A stretch of DNA of 32,235 bases, taken from the NCBI GenBank assembly GCA_903865745.1, contig CAIPKV010000021.1, positions 1 to 32,235 on the forward strand, given 5' to 3'. Positions 1-7,900 of the stretch are shown one piece after another (the stretch's first letter is position 1; each line of letters starts with the position of its first letter). Origin of the DNA: an uncultured Verrucomicrobia subdivision 3 bacterium (lineage in GTDB: Bacteria > Verrucomicrobiota > Verrucomicrobiia > Limisphaerales > UBA11358). Both the position numbers and the translations under genes were made by a program. The notes under the pieces are model-generated. The model was not told where the DNA came from, made no database searches, and saw only the letters and a list, made by a program, of their open reading frames with translations.

Positions 1-62
1 ACCCGCAGAGCCTCTTTTTTGCCTGCACCCGCTGGTTTTTCCGTTTTTTGTTGTTTCAACAT
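1..62 (-). CDS. Possible N-terminus of an unidentified gene cut by the left edge
   Basis: An ATG at 62-60 on the minus strand opens a frame that stays open to the window edge, about 20 codons. The peptide begins MLKQQKTEKPAG and is rich in Lys and Gln, which would suit a cytoplasmic N-terminal tail. It lies about 120 bp downstream of the stop of the preceding minus-strand gene, in the same direction. An AAAGG lies roughly 10 to 14 bases before the ATG, too far for a convincing Shine-Dalgarno. The product cannot be identified from 20 residues, and a chance open frame is quite possible. Confidence 0.3.
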   Translation of the reverse strand, partial: MLKQQKTEKPAGAGKKEALR

Positions 63-184
63 AGAGGAAAGCCTTTGTTTATGCGGCTTTATTGTAGGTC
101 AATAACTTCAGCTTGCAAAGTTAATCTGGGAAATATGGGATAGAATGTCTTCATAGATTTCAGATTTCTTTGTTTGGTTAACCA

Positions 185-2161
185 TCAAGCTTTCATCTTC
201 ACAGTGGTCCCTTTAATACGCTGGCGAATAAACGCGAACCAGAGCTTTCTTGTTCGGCAGAACATCACCAGACACGCCATCGCCAAAAGAGCTAGACCAA
301 TCAGGATATTCTTCAAAGGCCTTTCCCGCCACTCGCTGCTGATTTTTTTTCCGTCCACCTCGACCTCCGTCTGGTACACTTTGCACAAGACCTGCCATAC
401 CGAGAGATTCTTGCCGGTACTCTTTTCCCGCCACTTACCAAGTTGGTACCCATAGCTCTGAGTTACTTTTGCCGCCTCGATCACTGACAAGAAATGGTCA
501 AAACTGCCGTGCGTTTCACGATTGCCCACAACCACAGCCCACAGTTGCCGGCCGTGGTTCGCGTCGGAAAAGTAATACGATTCCTTGTCTTTTGTATTGG
601 GATCTAAACGGTTAGTGAGAGTCTGATCGCAGAGGACAGCGATATAGCTATCCGCTTTTCTCCCGACCACCCACTGCCCGAGCTCCCGCGTCTCATCGAA
701 TCGGAAGGTGGGCCAGTATAAGAAGACATCCGTCGCAAAGGTCTTCCTGCCCAACATCGAAAGCGCCTGAATTTCGAGGTTAGGGAAGTAGGTGATCAGA
801 GCGACGTTACCGTCCTGCTGTATTTTGGGCAGGTGGGTATTTTCGCGCATTCCGCTCAATCCGGACTTTGTTTTTATATTGCCCTGCAGATCGCCCGATT
901 GGGTCCACACTGCAAAATCATTCACCGTGGCCGCCCAGGGCCACTGTTGATAACCAACATAGCCCGGATAATAGTCATCCAGGGAGCTGAGCACCACACC
1001 ATGGTTTTTATAGATCTTCACCGTCGCCTGTGAGAGGTTTGAACTTTCGGAAAAAGTTGAACCAAGCCAGGCAATAAAACTGAAAAACCTTTCCGGCAAG
1101 ATTCTGATAAAGGGTTTCAAATACTTAATAAAGGGATTATTATCCATTCTAAATTTCTTGATGACATAGATCGTGTCGTCCGCCATTTGCGGGTTGAAGT
1201 AGTCACCGGCACTGAACTGAAAGAAGGTCTGATCCACACGTGTCAGGCCGGCATGGACCTTATCCATAGCGGCGACACTGTGTCCGCATTGATAGGTGAT
1301 GTTCAAGACGGGCTGCCAGGTGTCGGCGACATCGCTGAGATCAATTTTGCTGGTAGCCAGGAATGAGCCAACGTAGTCCGGCTGTTCATCCAGAGAGCCC
1401 AGTCCCCGGGTGATCCATCCGATGGATTGTTGGCCCGGCGGCTTGTATTGGCGCATGTGGTTACGACCGGCCGCGGGATAGAATGCGCCCTGATCGTTGA
1501 CTTGGAGCAGCCAGTCCTTCACCAGCCGCTTCGCTGCCAAAGTGGCCTTTTCGCGCACCTCGGGGTTCTCCGCGAAGTCGGCTAGATTCAACAGTCCGCT
1601 AAGCGTGACGGGCCAGTAGGTCGTGGAGAAGAACTCGTAGTAGCCATATTTTATTTTCAGGTCCAGATAATGCATCAACCTGCGGTCCAGGTCGTCGCCT
1701 ACCCGGAGATTTTCCCCCGGCATGAGCTGCCGGGCAAGATAGGCCGATGACATCCACATCAACATCAGGTTTTCGGATCCATAGCCGTTACGGAATTCCC
1801 CGGGCTCCTGCCAATAGATTTGTTGCTTGATTGCCGCCAATATTTCTTCTTTGTGGGTGCGGGATAAAAAAGCCGCCCGCAGCACGACGGGAATCCGAAA
1901 GCATGCACCCGCACCCTCGCGCGCGTCCTTAATGGTGCTATCAAACAGGTGTTGGGGAATCGGACGATCTTCGTAGGCCAGAATGGGTATGAACCCCCAT
2001 TTATCGACCTGCTCGGGCGTGTGTGCCTGTACGTAGGCTACGGCATTATCACGATAAGAGGATTTTCGTTGCTCGATAAGCTCCCGATCGTACGCATAAG
2101 CTGTGTGCAGGAACAACCAAGGCAGGAATAGGACTGCAAATATTCTGGTTCTGGTTGTCAT
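185..2161 (-). CDS. Secreted, C-terminally membrane-anchored protein resembling (alpha/alpha)-toroid polysaccharide lyases
   Basis: 658 residues. Residues 1-23 form a clear signal peptide (MTTRTRIFAVLFLPWLFLHT, then AYA). The N-terminal half is helical and rich in aromatic residues, with GYGSENLMLMW near 125 and TTYWPVTLSGLLNLADFAE near 200, as expected of an (alpha/alpha) barrel. The middle has NHGVVLSSLDDYYPGYVGYQQ, a phrase I associate with heparinase/alginate-lyase-like beta-sandwich halves. A hydrophobic segment at about 619-635 followed by an Arg/Lys-rich tail suggests a single C-terminal membrane anchor. Toroid plus sandwich is the layout of heparinase II/III and PL8-like lyases, but I cannot point to catalytic residues, so activity is only a suggestion. 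It is the last complete gene of the leftward series. The start is fixed by the signal peptide; there is no Shine-Dalgarno. Confidence 0.7.
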   Translation of the reverse strand: MTTRTRIFAVLFLPWLFLHTAYAYDRELIEQRKSSYRDNAVAYVQAHTPEQVDKWGFIPILAYEDRPIPQHLFDSTIKDAREGAGACFRIPVVLRAAFLSRTHKEEILAAIKQQIYWQEPGEFRNGYGSENLMLMWMSSAYLARQLMPGENLRVGDDLDRRLMHYLDLKIKYGYYEFFSTTYWPVTLSGLLNLADFAENPEVREKATLAAKRLVKDWLLQVNDQGAFYPAAGRNHMRQYKPPGQQSIGWITRGLGSLDEQPDYVGSFLATSKIDLSDVADTWQPVLNITYQCGHSVAAMDKVHAGLTRVDQTFFQFSAGDYFNPQMADDTIYVIKKFRMDNNPFIKYLKPFIRILPERFFSFIAWLGSTFSESSNLSQATVKIYKNHGVVLSSLDDYYPGYVGYQQWPWAATVNDFAVWTQSGDLQGNIKTKSGLSGMRENTHLPKIQQDGNVALITYFPNLEIQALSMLGRKTFATDVFLYWPTFRFDETRELGQWVVGRKADSYIAVLCDQTLTNRLDPNTKDKESYYFSDANHGRQLWAVVVGNRETHGSFDHFLSVIEAAKVTQSYGYQLGKWREKSTGKNLSVWQVLCKVYQTEVEVDGKKISSEWRERPLKNILIGLALLAMACLVMFCRTRKLWFAFIRQRIKGTTVKMKA

Positions 2162-2235
2162 TCCGGTCTCGCTATGATGGTTGACAGAATAACGGGCGTG
2201 AAAATATCCGCAAGCGGACTTCGATGGATGGATGG

Positions 2236-2252
2236 TCGAGCCTGAAGCTCGA
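2236..2252 (-). terminator. Stem-loop just after the DUF1573-cytochrome gene
   Basis: TCGAGC and GCTCGA form a perfect 6-bp inverted repeat around a 5-base loop. It begins about 5 bases past the stop codon of the minus-strand DUF1573-cytochrome gene. No run of T follows on the transcribed strand, so it is not a canonical intrinsic terminator. It could act as a 3'-end stabilising hairpin or a pause site. Confidence 0.3.
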
Positions 2253-2257
2253 ACGGG

Positions 2258-3271
2258 TCACTTCGCCGCCGGCGGCGGGACGCGGGATGGAATCACGGCA
2301 TTAAGGTAGACCGCGAGCGAGGCGATCTGCGAGTCGCTCAGCGGACCGCCCTGCGACATAGCGAACGCCGGCATGAGCGAACCGTCCTTGCCCGCCGTGA
2401 TCCAGGTGCGCCAGAAATCTTCGTTGGTCGGCACGGGCAGATTATGCAAGTCCGGCACCATGGTGGCGCGGTTTTTGGCCTCATGACAGACGGAGCAAAC
2501 CGCGTCATAAAGAGGCTGGCCATATTTACCCTCGATTTTTGGGACGTGGCAACTGACGCAGTCCCCCCGGAAAACGGCCTGCCGGTCCACTTTCGCGGCG
2601 GCAATGCCAGCGTCACGTTGCGCCTGGGTCATTTCAGGCATAGTCGGCGGCGGCAGGACGTTGATGCGCAACATCAGGTTTTTGGTGCCATGATCGGTCG
2701 TGACGGCAACCTGCTTGAACAACGTTCCATCTTTGCCGGCCAAATTGACGCTCAATTTAATCTGCCCGGTGGCACCACCGGGCAATGTCCACGGCACCGG
2801 CGGCAGTTCAGCCGTGGTGCATCCGCAGGACGGGTGTACGTTCATAACCGTGACGGGCAGCGGCGTGATGGCATTGGTGACCGTGACAGTGTTGGTGGTG
2901 CTAGTAATGTTGGCCACGCGGGTCGTTTTTTTGCCCCAAAGTCCGGCCCAAAAACCGGTGTTGGTGATTACCGTGAAGTTGGTAATGAAGGTGATGTTGG
3001 TGGCCAGTCCAAGGTCAATTTTTTGGGCGATGTTGGTGAAGTTGAAAACAAACCGCGCGAAATCCTGTCCGTTGGTGGCGTCGAGGGTTTTTAGCAGCGC
3101 GTCCCAAGCGATGATACCGTCCGGCAAGGGTTGATTCGCTTGGGAAGTGTCCGGCACATTGACCGGGGCACTGGTCACGGCGGCCCTGTTGGATTGGGCG
3201 GTGACGGCGAACAAGCCGACAAAAAAACATCCAAACACCGCCACGGCGAAAATGGTCTGACGCAGTTTCAT
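2258..3271 (-). CDS. DUF1573 domain protein fused to a C-terminal diheme c-type cytochrome
   Basis: 337 residues with a signal peptide or N-terminal anchor (about 1-26). Residues 75-135 are an unusual stretch rich in Asn, Thr, Ile and Val (for example TNITFITNFTVITNT). Residues about 140-207 match DUF1573, with the signature S-C-G-C-T at 148-152. The C-terminal third carries two haem-attachment motifs, CVSCH at 238-242 and CSVCH at 259-263, with Met300 and Met305 as possible axial ligands. Cytochrome c domains act in the periplasm in electron transfer; the role of DUF1573 is unknown. It is probably an exported redox protein. Several other secreted proteins lie nearby, but there is no clear operon partner. 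The start is the only sensible Met before the hydrophobic segment; the leader lacks a Shine-Dalgarno. Confidence 0.8.
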   Translation of the reverse strand: MKLRQTIFAVAVFGCFFVGLFAVTAQSNRAAVTSAPVNVPDTSQANQPLPDGIIAWDALLKTLDATNGQDFARFVFNFTNIAQKIDLGLATNITFITNFTVITNTGFWAGLWGKKTTRVANITSTTNTVTVTNAITPLPVTVMNVHPSCGCTTAELPPVPWTLPGGATGQIKLSVNLAGKDGTLFKQVAVTTDHGTKNLMLRINVLPPPTMPEMTQAQRDAGIAAAKVDRQAVFRGDCVSCHVPKIEGKYGQPLYDAVCSVCHEAKNRATMVPDLHNLPVPTNEDFWRTWITAGKDGSLMPAFAMSQGGPLSDSQIASLAVYLNAVIPSRVPPPAAK

Positions 3272-3302
3272 TGGATTAGAAAGCTAGCATTTAAATGGTT
3301 TA

Positions 3303-3427
3303 CAGGGGGCGGAACAAACCGTGCACGATTTTACGCGCGGCAACGTTCGTTCCGTCGCCTGACGCTGCGCTCGGCGACGGGGACGGCGCAGCGCACCGTC
3401 CCTACCCACTTCGGAGTTCGGGTTTAA
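3303..3427 (+). repeat. MITE/REP-like dispersed repeat, copy A (left arm missing)
   Basis: About 125 bp matching the right-hand two-thirds of the repeats at 4588, 12009 and 15720 almost base for base. It includes CCGTCGCC...GGCGACGG (8-bp stem) and GGGACGG...CCGTCCC (7-bp stem). The left arm, which in other copies carries the AACCCGAA...CCGAAGT end, is absent, so this copy looks 5'-truncated. The short sequence GCATTTAAA just left of it (from 3288) is the inverse complement of TTTAAATGC just right of it, so an internal deletion that kept the outer end is an alternative. The remainder of the 3272-3561 gap shows nothing recognisable. Confidence 0.85.
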
Positions 3428-3561
3428 ATGCGACTATTCATAGATGCCGGGTTCACCTGACTATTCGTCCCAGCTGTTTAGTATCAGCTTCGAAACTGAA
3501 ATCATGAAGGCAGCTCCTGCTGGACGCATGTTCCCGTCACTCATCCAATCAATCCGGGGGC

Positions 3562-4521
3562 TTAGCGAGTGGGATTACTGATCTTGGCGGAAGTCTTGGA
3601 CTGGAGCCAATCTATGTCCACATTGTCGGGAGAAAACCATTGAAAGGCAGCAATCTGGGCAGGCGTGATATTGGCGGTTCGGGAATCAAGCCATCTGTGA
3701 ATTTCGGAATGTCCGTCGGCAAAGGAAAGACTCCCACATTTGCCATGGTAGGTGGCCGGGGCGTCGATCCCTTGCTTCGCAGACCAGTCCAGCGGGTCAT
3801 ACCCGCCCATAAACATCCAAAAAAAACCATCATTAATGGTCAGGCCTTCGTCAAGGAAAACAAAGGTGTTGGACGGTCCAGGCCGAAGCATATTCGACAG
3901 TTTCCCATATCCATAGAAGGAGTTATCCACATATGCCAGCCCGGTTGTGGGGTCGATGCCGATGTGGCTATTCATGGAATAGCTTCGGCAACATGGCGAG
4001 CCAGCGTATTTTCCTATCAACGTGGATTTTCGTTGGTCCCCCGGGCAATGAAAGATGGTCGCGACCCCCGGGTTTGATTTATAACTGAGATAGGGAGCGA
4101 GCGGGGCGGACTGAAGCGTGCGGTTATAATCGATGAATTCTTGACTGCCGGGATCCCGGACGTCATTGGTGGACGCCCAGCTTTTGCAATCGGCGACCAG
4201 ATCGTCGTGATCGCCCGCATACATGATCCAGGCCAAAGTCAGCTGCTTGGTTTGACTCATACACTTCACCCCCTGGGCCTTAGACTTCGCCGCTGCCAAA
4301 GCGGGCAGAAGCATCGCCGCCAGGATGGCGATAATCGCAATGACCACGAGCAACTCAATCAGGGTGAATCCGGCAGGTTTGCGGCCGCGCGGGGCTGGAC
4401 AGGGGATACAGGGTGGTTCAGACATGCGCAGGGCAGGTAACCGGTTATACAGTTCGCCAGAGTAAGCGGACGGCGTCATTTGGCAAAGCCAAGACTCATC
4501 ATGCAGGGGCGACGATTTCAT
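3562..4521 (-). CDS. Prepilin-like protein (type II secretion/type IV pilin N-terminus, HG-x9-DGH tail)
   Basis: 319 residues counted from the longest start. The class III signal GFTLIELLVVIAIIAILAAM starts at Gly51, with Phe52 as the mature N-terminus and the conserved Glu at +5 (Glu56). It is followed by a hydrophobic helix that would be cut by a prepilin peptidase. The C-terminal part has H259-G...D269-G-H271 with a nine-residue spacer. This tail marks the large prepilin-like family expanded in Planctomycetes and Verrucomicrobia, often associated with DUF1559. Met33 (coordinate 4425) gives a 19-residue leader of normal length, so it is a better start than 4521. The function of these expanded pseudopilin-like proteins is not known; a surface or secretion role is inferred. 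It lies between repeat copies A and B. Confidence 0.85.
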   Translation of the reverse strand: MKSSPLHDESWLCQMTPSAYSGELYNRLPALRMSEPPCIPCPAPRGRKPAGFTLIELLVVIAIIAILAAMLLPALAAAKSKAQGVKCMSQTKQLTLAWIMYAGDHDDLVADCKSWASTNDVRDPGSQEFIDYNRTLQSAPLAPYLSYKSNPGVATIFHCPGDQRKSTLIGKYAGSPCCRSYSMNSHIGIDPTTGLAYVDNSFYGYGKLSNMLRPGPSNTFVFLDEGLTINDGFFWMFMGGYDPLDWSAKQGIDAPATYHGKCGSLSFADGHSEIHRWLDSRTANITPAQIAAFQWFSPDNVDIDWLQSKTSAKISNPTR

Positions 4522-4587
4522 AATTGTTAGTATCCGTTTTCGCCTTGCTGAGGGGAAGGTCCACTGAACCGTTCTGTGCTCTTTTTT

Positions 4588-4786
4588 TCAACCCGAAAAC
4601 CGAAGTAGAGGTAGAGGTCAACGGGGTTAAGGCCGCGCGCTGCGCTGTCTCCATCCATCCAGAGGGGCCGGGACAAACCGCGCACGATTTTACGCCCGGC
4701 AACGTTCGTTCCGTCGCCTGACGCTGCGCCCGGCGACGGGGACGGCGCAGCGCACCGTCCCTACCCACTTCGGAGTTCGGGTTCAA
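4588..4786 (+). repeat. MITE/REP-like dispersed repeat, copy B (full length)
   Basis: About 199 bp. The left end TTCAACCCGAAAACCGAAGT pairs with the inverse complement of the right end ACTTCGGAGTTCGGGTTCAA (17 of 20 positions by eye), so the element has terminal inverted repeats. Inside are an 8-bp stem CCGTCGCC/GGCGACGG and a 7-bp stem GGGACGG/CCGTCCC. The left arm also holds a GCGCTGCGCTGTC segment that can pair with GACGGCGCAGCGC in the right arm. No target-site duplication is visible. It fills much of the 405-bp gap 4522-4926; I see no gene in the flanking 66 and 140 bp. Confidence 0.88.
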
Positions 4787-4926
4787 GGTGTCCGGATTGC
4801 GGTGTGCCAGTTTCATAAGACAATATACAGAGAACTGGCAGACGCGCAACCTCGTTGCCACGTCCGCCAGCGCCTGTTTCTTTTATCGATTACAGTATCG
4901 CACAGTTTTCTTTCCGGCGGCCGTGA

Positions 4927-7900
4927 CTATTGGCCCGCGCGGTAGAATTGTTGATTAGGTCCGGCCGTTTTGGGATTCACAATAATGCTCTGGACGGACA
5001 GGCTCGTGTACGGCCCGGCTACGTTGGCGGATGAATAGAGCGTGCTGCCCACCGACGCGGAGACGGTGTAGGTGCCGTCGCCATTATTGGTTATGCTCAC
5101 GGTGGGAGGACCACCCAAGTCCGTCAGCATAATTGCATTGATGACCGGGTTCAGGGAGCCGACCGTTTGGAATTCCCCTGGATAAGCCCCAATCCACAAA
5201 CTATTGCCGGTGGCTTTGAATGGGTAGGTGAATATCTGGCCCTGGCCGGATGACTGGGTCAGATAGACCTTGGCCACCAGGTTTGAAGACTGCCAAGCAT
5301 TGAGGGCGGTATTGCCCGAGATACTTGCGGCATTGCCGACGGAGAGGTTGAAGTTCCGAGTATCGCCCGAGAACATCAGCACTTGCAGCTTATAGGTATG
5401 GCCGCTGACGATGTTCAACTGCGAGATTCTCGGCGTTGAGCTATCATTTCGATCGGTGCTCATGACCGCGTCAAGGCCAGGGTCGCCAGAGAGTAAGCTC
5501 GGGGCACCACCGATGTTGTTCAAGCCCGGATACCATCCCGAAGTCAGTTGCGACATCCAAGTGCCGGGCTGCCCAGGCAGCTGGTCGGTGTTTTGGTGCA
5601 CGTTGCCCAAGGCCGAGGAATTGGTGTTATCGGCAGAGAACAGAACACTTCCCACGGTCTCGCCGCCCGGCCCACCGAGGTCGATGGCATAGGCAAAGGT
5701 CCCGGTGAGATCCAAGTCACCCGGACCGCTTAGGGGATTCAAAGTGCCGTAGTCTATGAAGATATTCACAGTACTCGACACCGGCGGATTGACGCCATCA
5801 TTGGCCGTCAACCGGAGCGTGTAGTTCCCGCTGTTGGTGAACGTGGCGGACGACGTCAGACTGGACGGAGTACCAAACACGACCGAGCCAGGCGCACCCG
5901 GGTCAACCGACCAGGTGGTGGTGACCGGACCGTAGCCACCAATAGCGGTGCCGGCCAAGCTGATGGTAACGGTGCCGCTGGAGAGGGACGCACTCTGGGG
6001 CGCACCAGCATTCACCATGGGCGGAGGCGTGGCGGCGGAGGAATCCTGCAGCATGATCCCATTGACAACCGGGTTCGGGTCCCAGCTCGCTCCGTTCGTC
6101 CAAGTCACCGCCGGGTAAGCATTAATCCATAGCTTATTGGTGGTGGCGGTGAAGGAATAAGTATAAACCGTTCCGGCTGTTTCATTCAACTCGGGCACCG
6201 CCAAGTTATTAGTATCCCAGACCGCAGTCGAGTCGGCCGTGGCCATGCCGATCGAGAGGCTGAAACGACGGTCATGAGAGGGATCTCCGCCATACGCCAG
6301 GACTTGGAGCTTGTAAGTATGGCCGCTGATGATATCCAACTGTGAGATCCGGTTGGGGTTGCTGTCTGACCGGCCATTTTTCATGATGGTGTCAAGAGCA
6401 CTGTCGCCGGTTGAAAGAGGAGTCCCGGCAACTTCGGAGTTGTTCAAGCCCGGATACCACCCGGGAGTCAGCGGCGACGCCCACGTACCGGGAGCACCGT
6501 CGTTTTGAGTCTGATTACCCGAAGCGGAAGTATTGACATAATCCGCCGAGAACGGAACCGATCCTCCCACGATCTCGCCGCCAGGCCCATTGAGGTCGAT
6601 GGCATAGGGGAAGTAGCCGGTTAAATCCAAGCTGCCAGGACCGGTCAGAGCGCCCAAGGTGCCAAAGTTTAGGAAGGTGACCGTGACTTTGAGTGTGTCG
6701 AACGTGGTTTGATTGAGATTGTCGGTGGCCGTCAGCTTGAGAGTGTAGGTACCGGCGTTGGTGAACGTGGCAGTGGTCGCCAAGTTGGTGGCATTTCCGA
6801 AGGTCACCGTGCCAGGGCCCGAGACAACGGACCAAACGCTGGTGTACGGACGCGCGGAGGTCACGCTGCCACTCAGGCTGGCGTTGACGCTGCCGCCTTG
6901 AGAGAGGAACAGACTTTGGTCCGGTCCGGCAGTCACTGTGGGTCCGGTGGTTATATCCTGCAGGATAATCCCGCTGATGAGCGGGTTGGAGGCCTGGTTT
7001 CCGCCCCCCGGAGTCCCGATCCAAAGCGCGTCGGCGGTGGCCGTGAATTTGTATTTGTAGACAACCGGGGTGCTTTCATTGAGCAAAGCCGCCGGGTTGG
7101 CACTCTGCCAAGTCTGAAGATTGCCCTGACCAGTTACTCCCGTGCCTGCCCCGACCGAGAGGTTGAAACTAACAGCGGAGTTCGCGTTCTGCCCACCCGC
7201 GTATGCCAGGATTTCGAGCAGGTAAGTGCGACCGGTATGGACGTCCAACTGCGTAACTCTCGCAGACCCGCTATCGCCGCGCGCGGTACCCATGATGGTG
7301 GCAAGGTTCGTATCGGCACAAATAGGGAACAAAATCTGCCCGTTTTGACCGCTACCGCTAGGGGCGACATAGCCAAAGCCACCATTGGCAGTGGGAGTTT
7401 TAAAGTAATCGTTCTGGGACTGGGCGTAATTGAGTTGGTTCAAGCCCGGATAATAACCAGGGGCAGTTGGGTCTGCCCAAGTGCCGGGGGAGCAGCTCGT
7501 GTTGGCACCGTTTCCGCCGTCGGTATTTTGGCCGATACTGTTAGCGCCACTGCCATTTTGATAATCCCCAGAAAAGGTTACTCCCCCCAAGGTTACGCCG
7601 CCATTCCCACCGACACTAATGGCATAAACGTTGGTACCGGGAAAATCCAAGTCGCTAGGACCGGTCAGAGGGATGACCGTTCCGAGGTTGATGGCGTTGA
7701 CCGTCAAGGTGTTCGTCATGGACACGGAAGTGGCGCCAATGGTGCCCGTCAGCTTGAGTTGGTATGTTCCGGTGTTGGTTATGGTGACGGTGGTCACCGC
7801 ACTGTTAGCATTTCCGAACACCACCGTACCGTTCGACGAGACCACAGACCATCGGGCGGTAGCGTTGCTAGCCGTAAGCACGCTGCCTACCTTGCCATAG

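Noticed and set aside
3303-3427. Repeat as a CRISPR or tandem array
   Set aside because: Copies are kilobases apart, about 195 bp long and without regular spacers, so this is a dispersed family.
4499-4861. Recurring small ORF with DGALRRPRRRAQRQ, also seen at 15638-15964
   Set aside because: Both frames run through copies of the dispersed repeat; the shared peptide reflects repeat DNA rather than a protein family.
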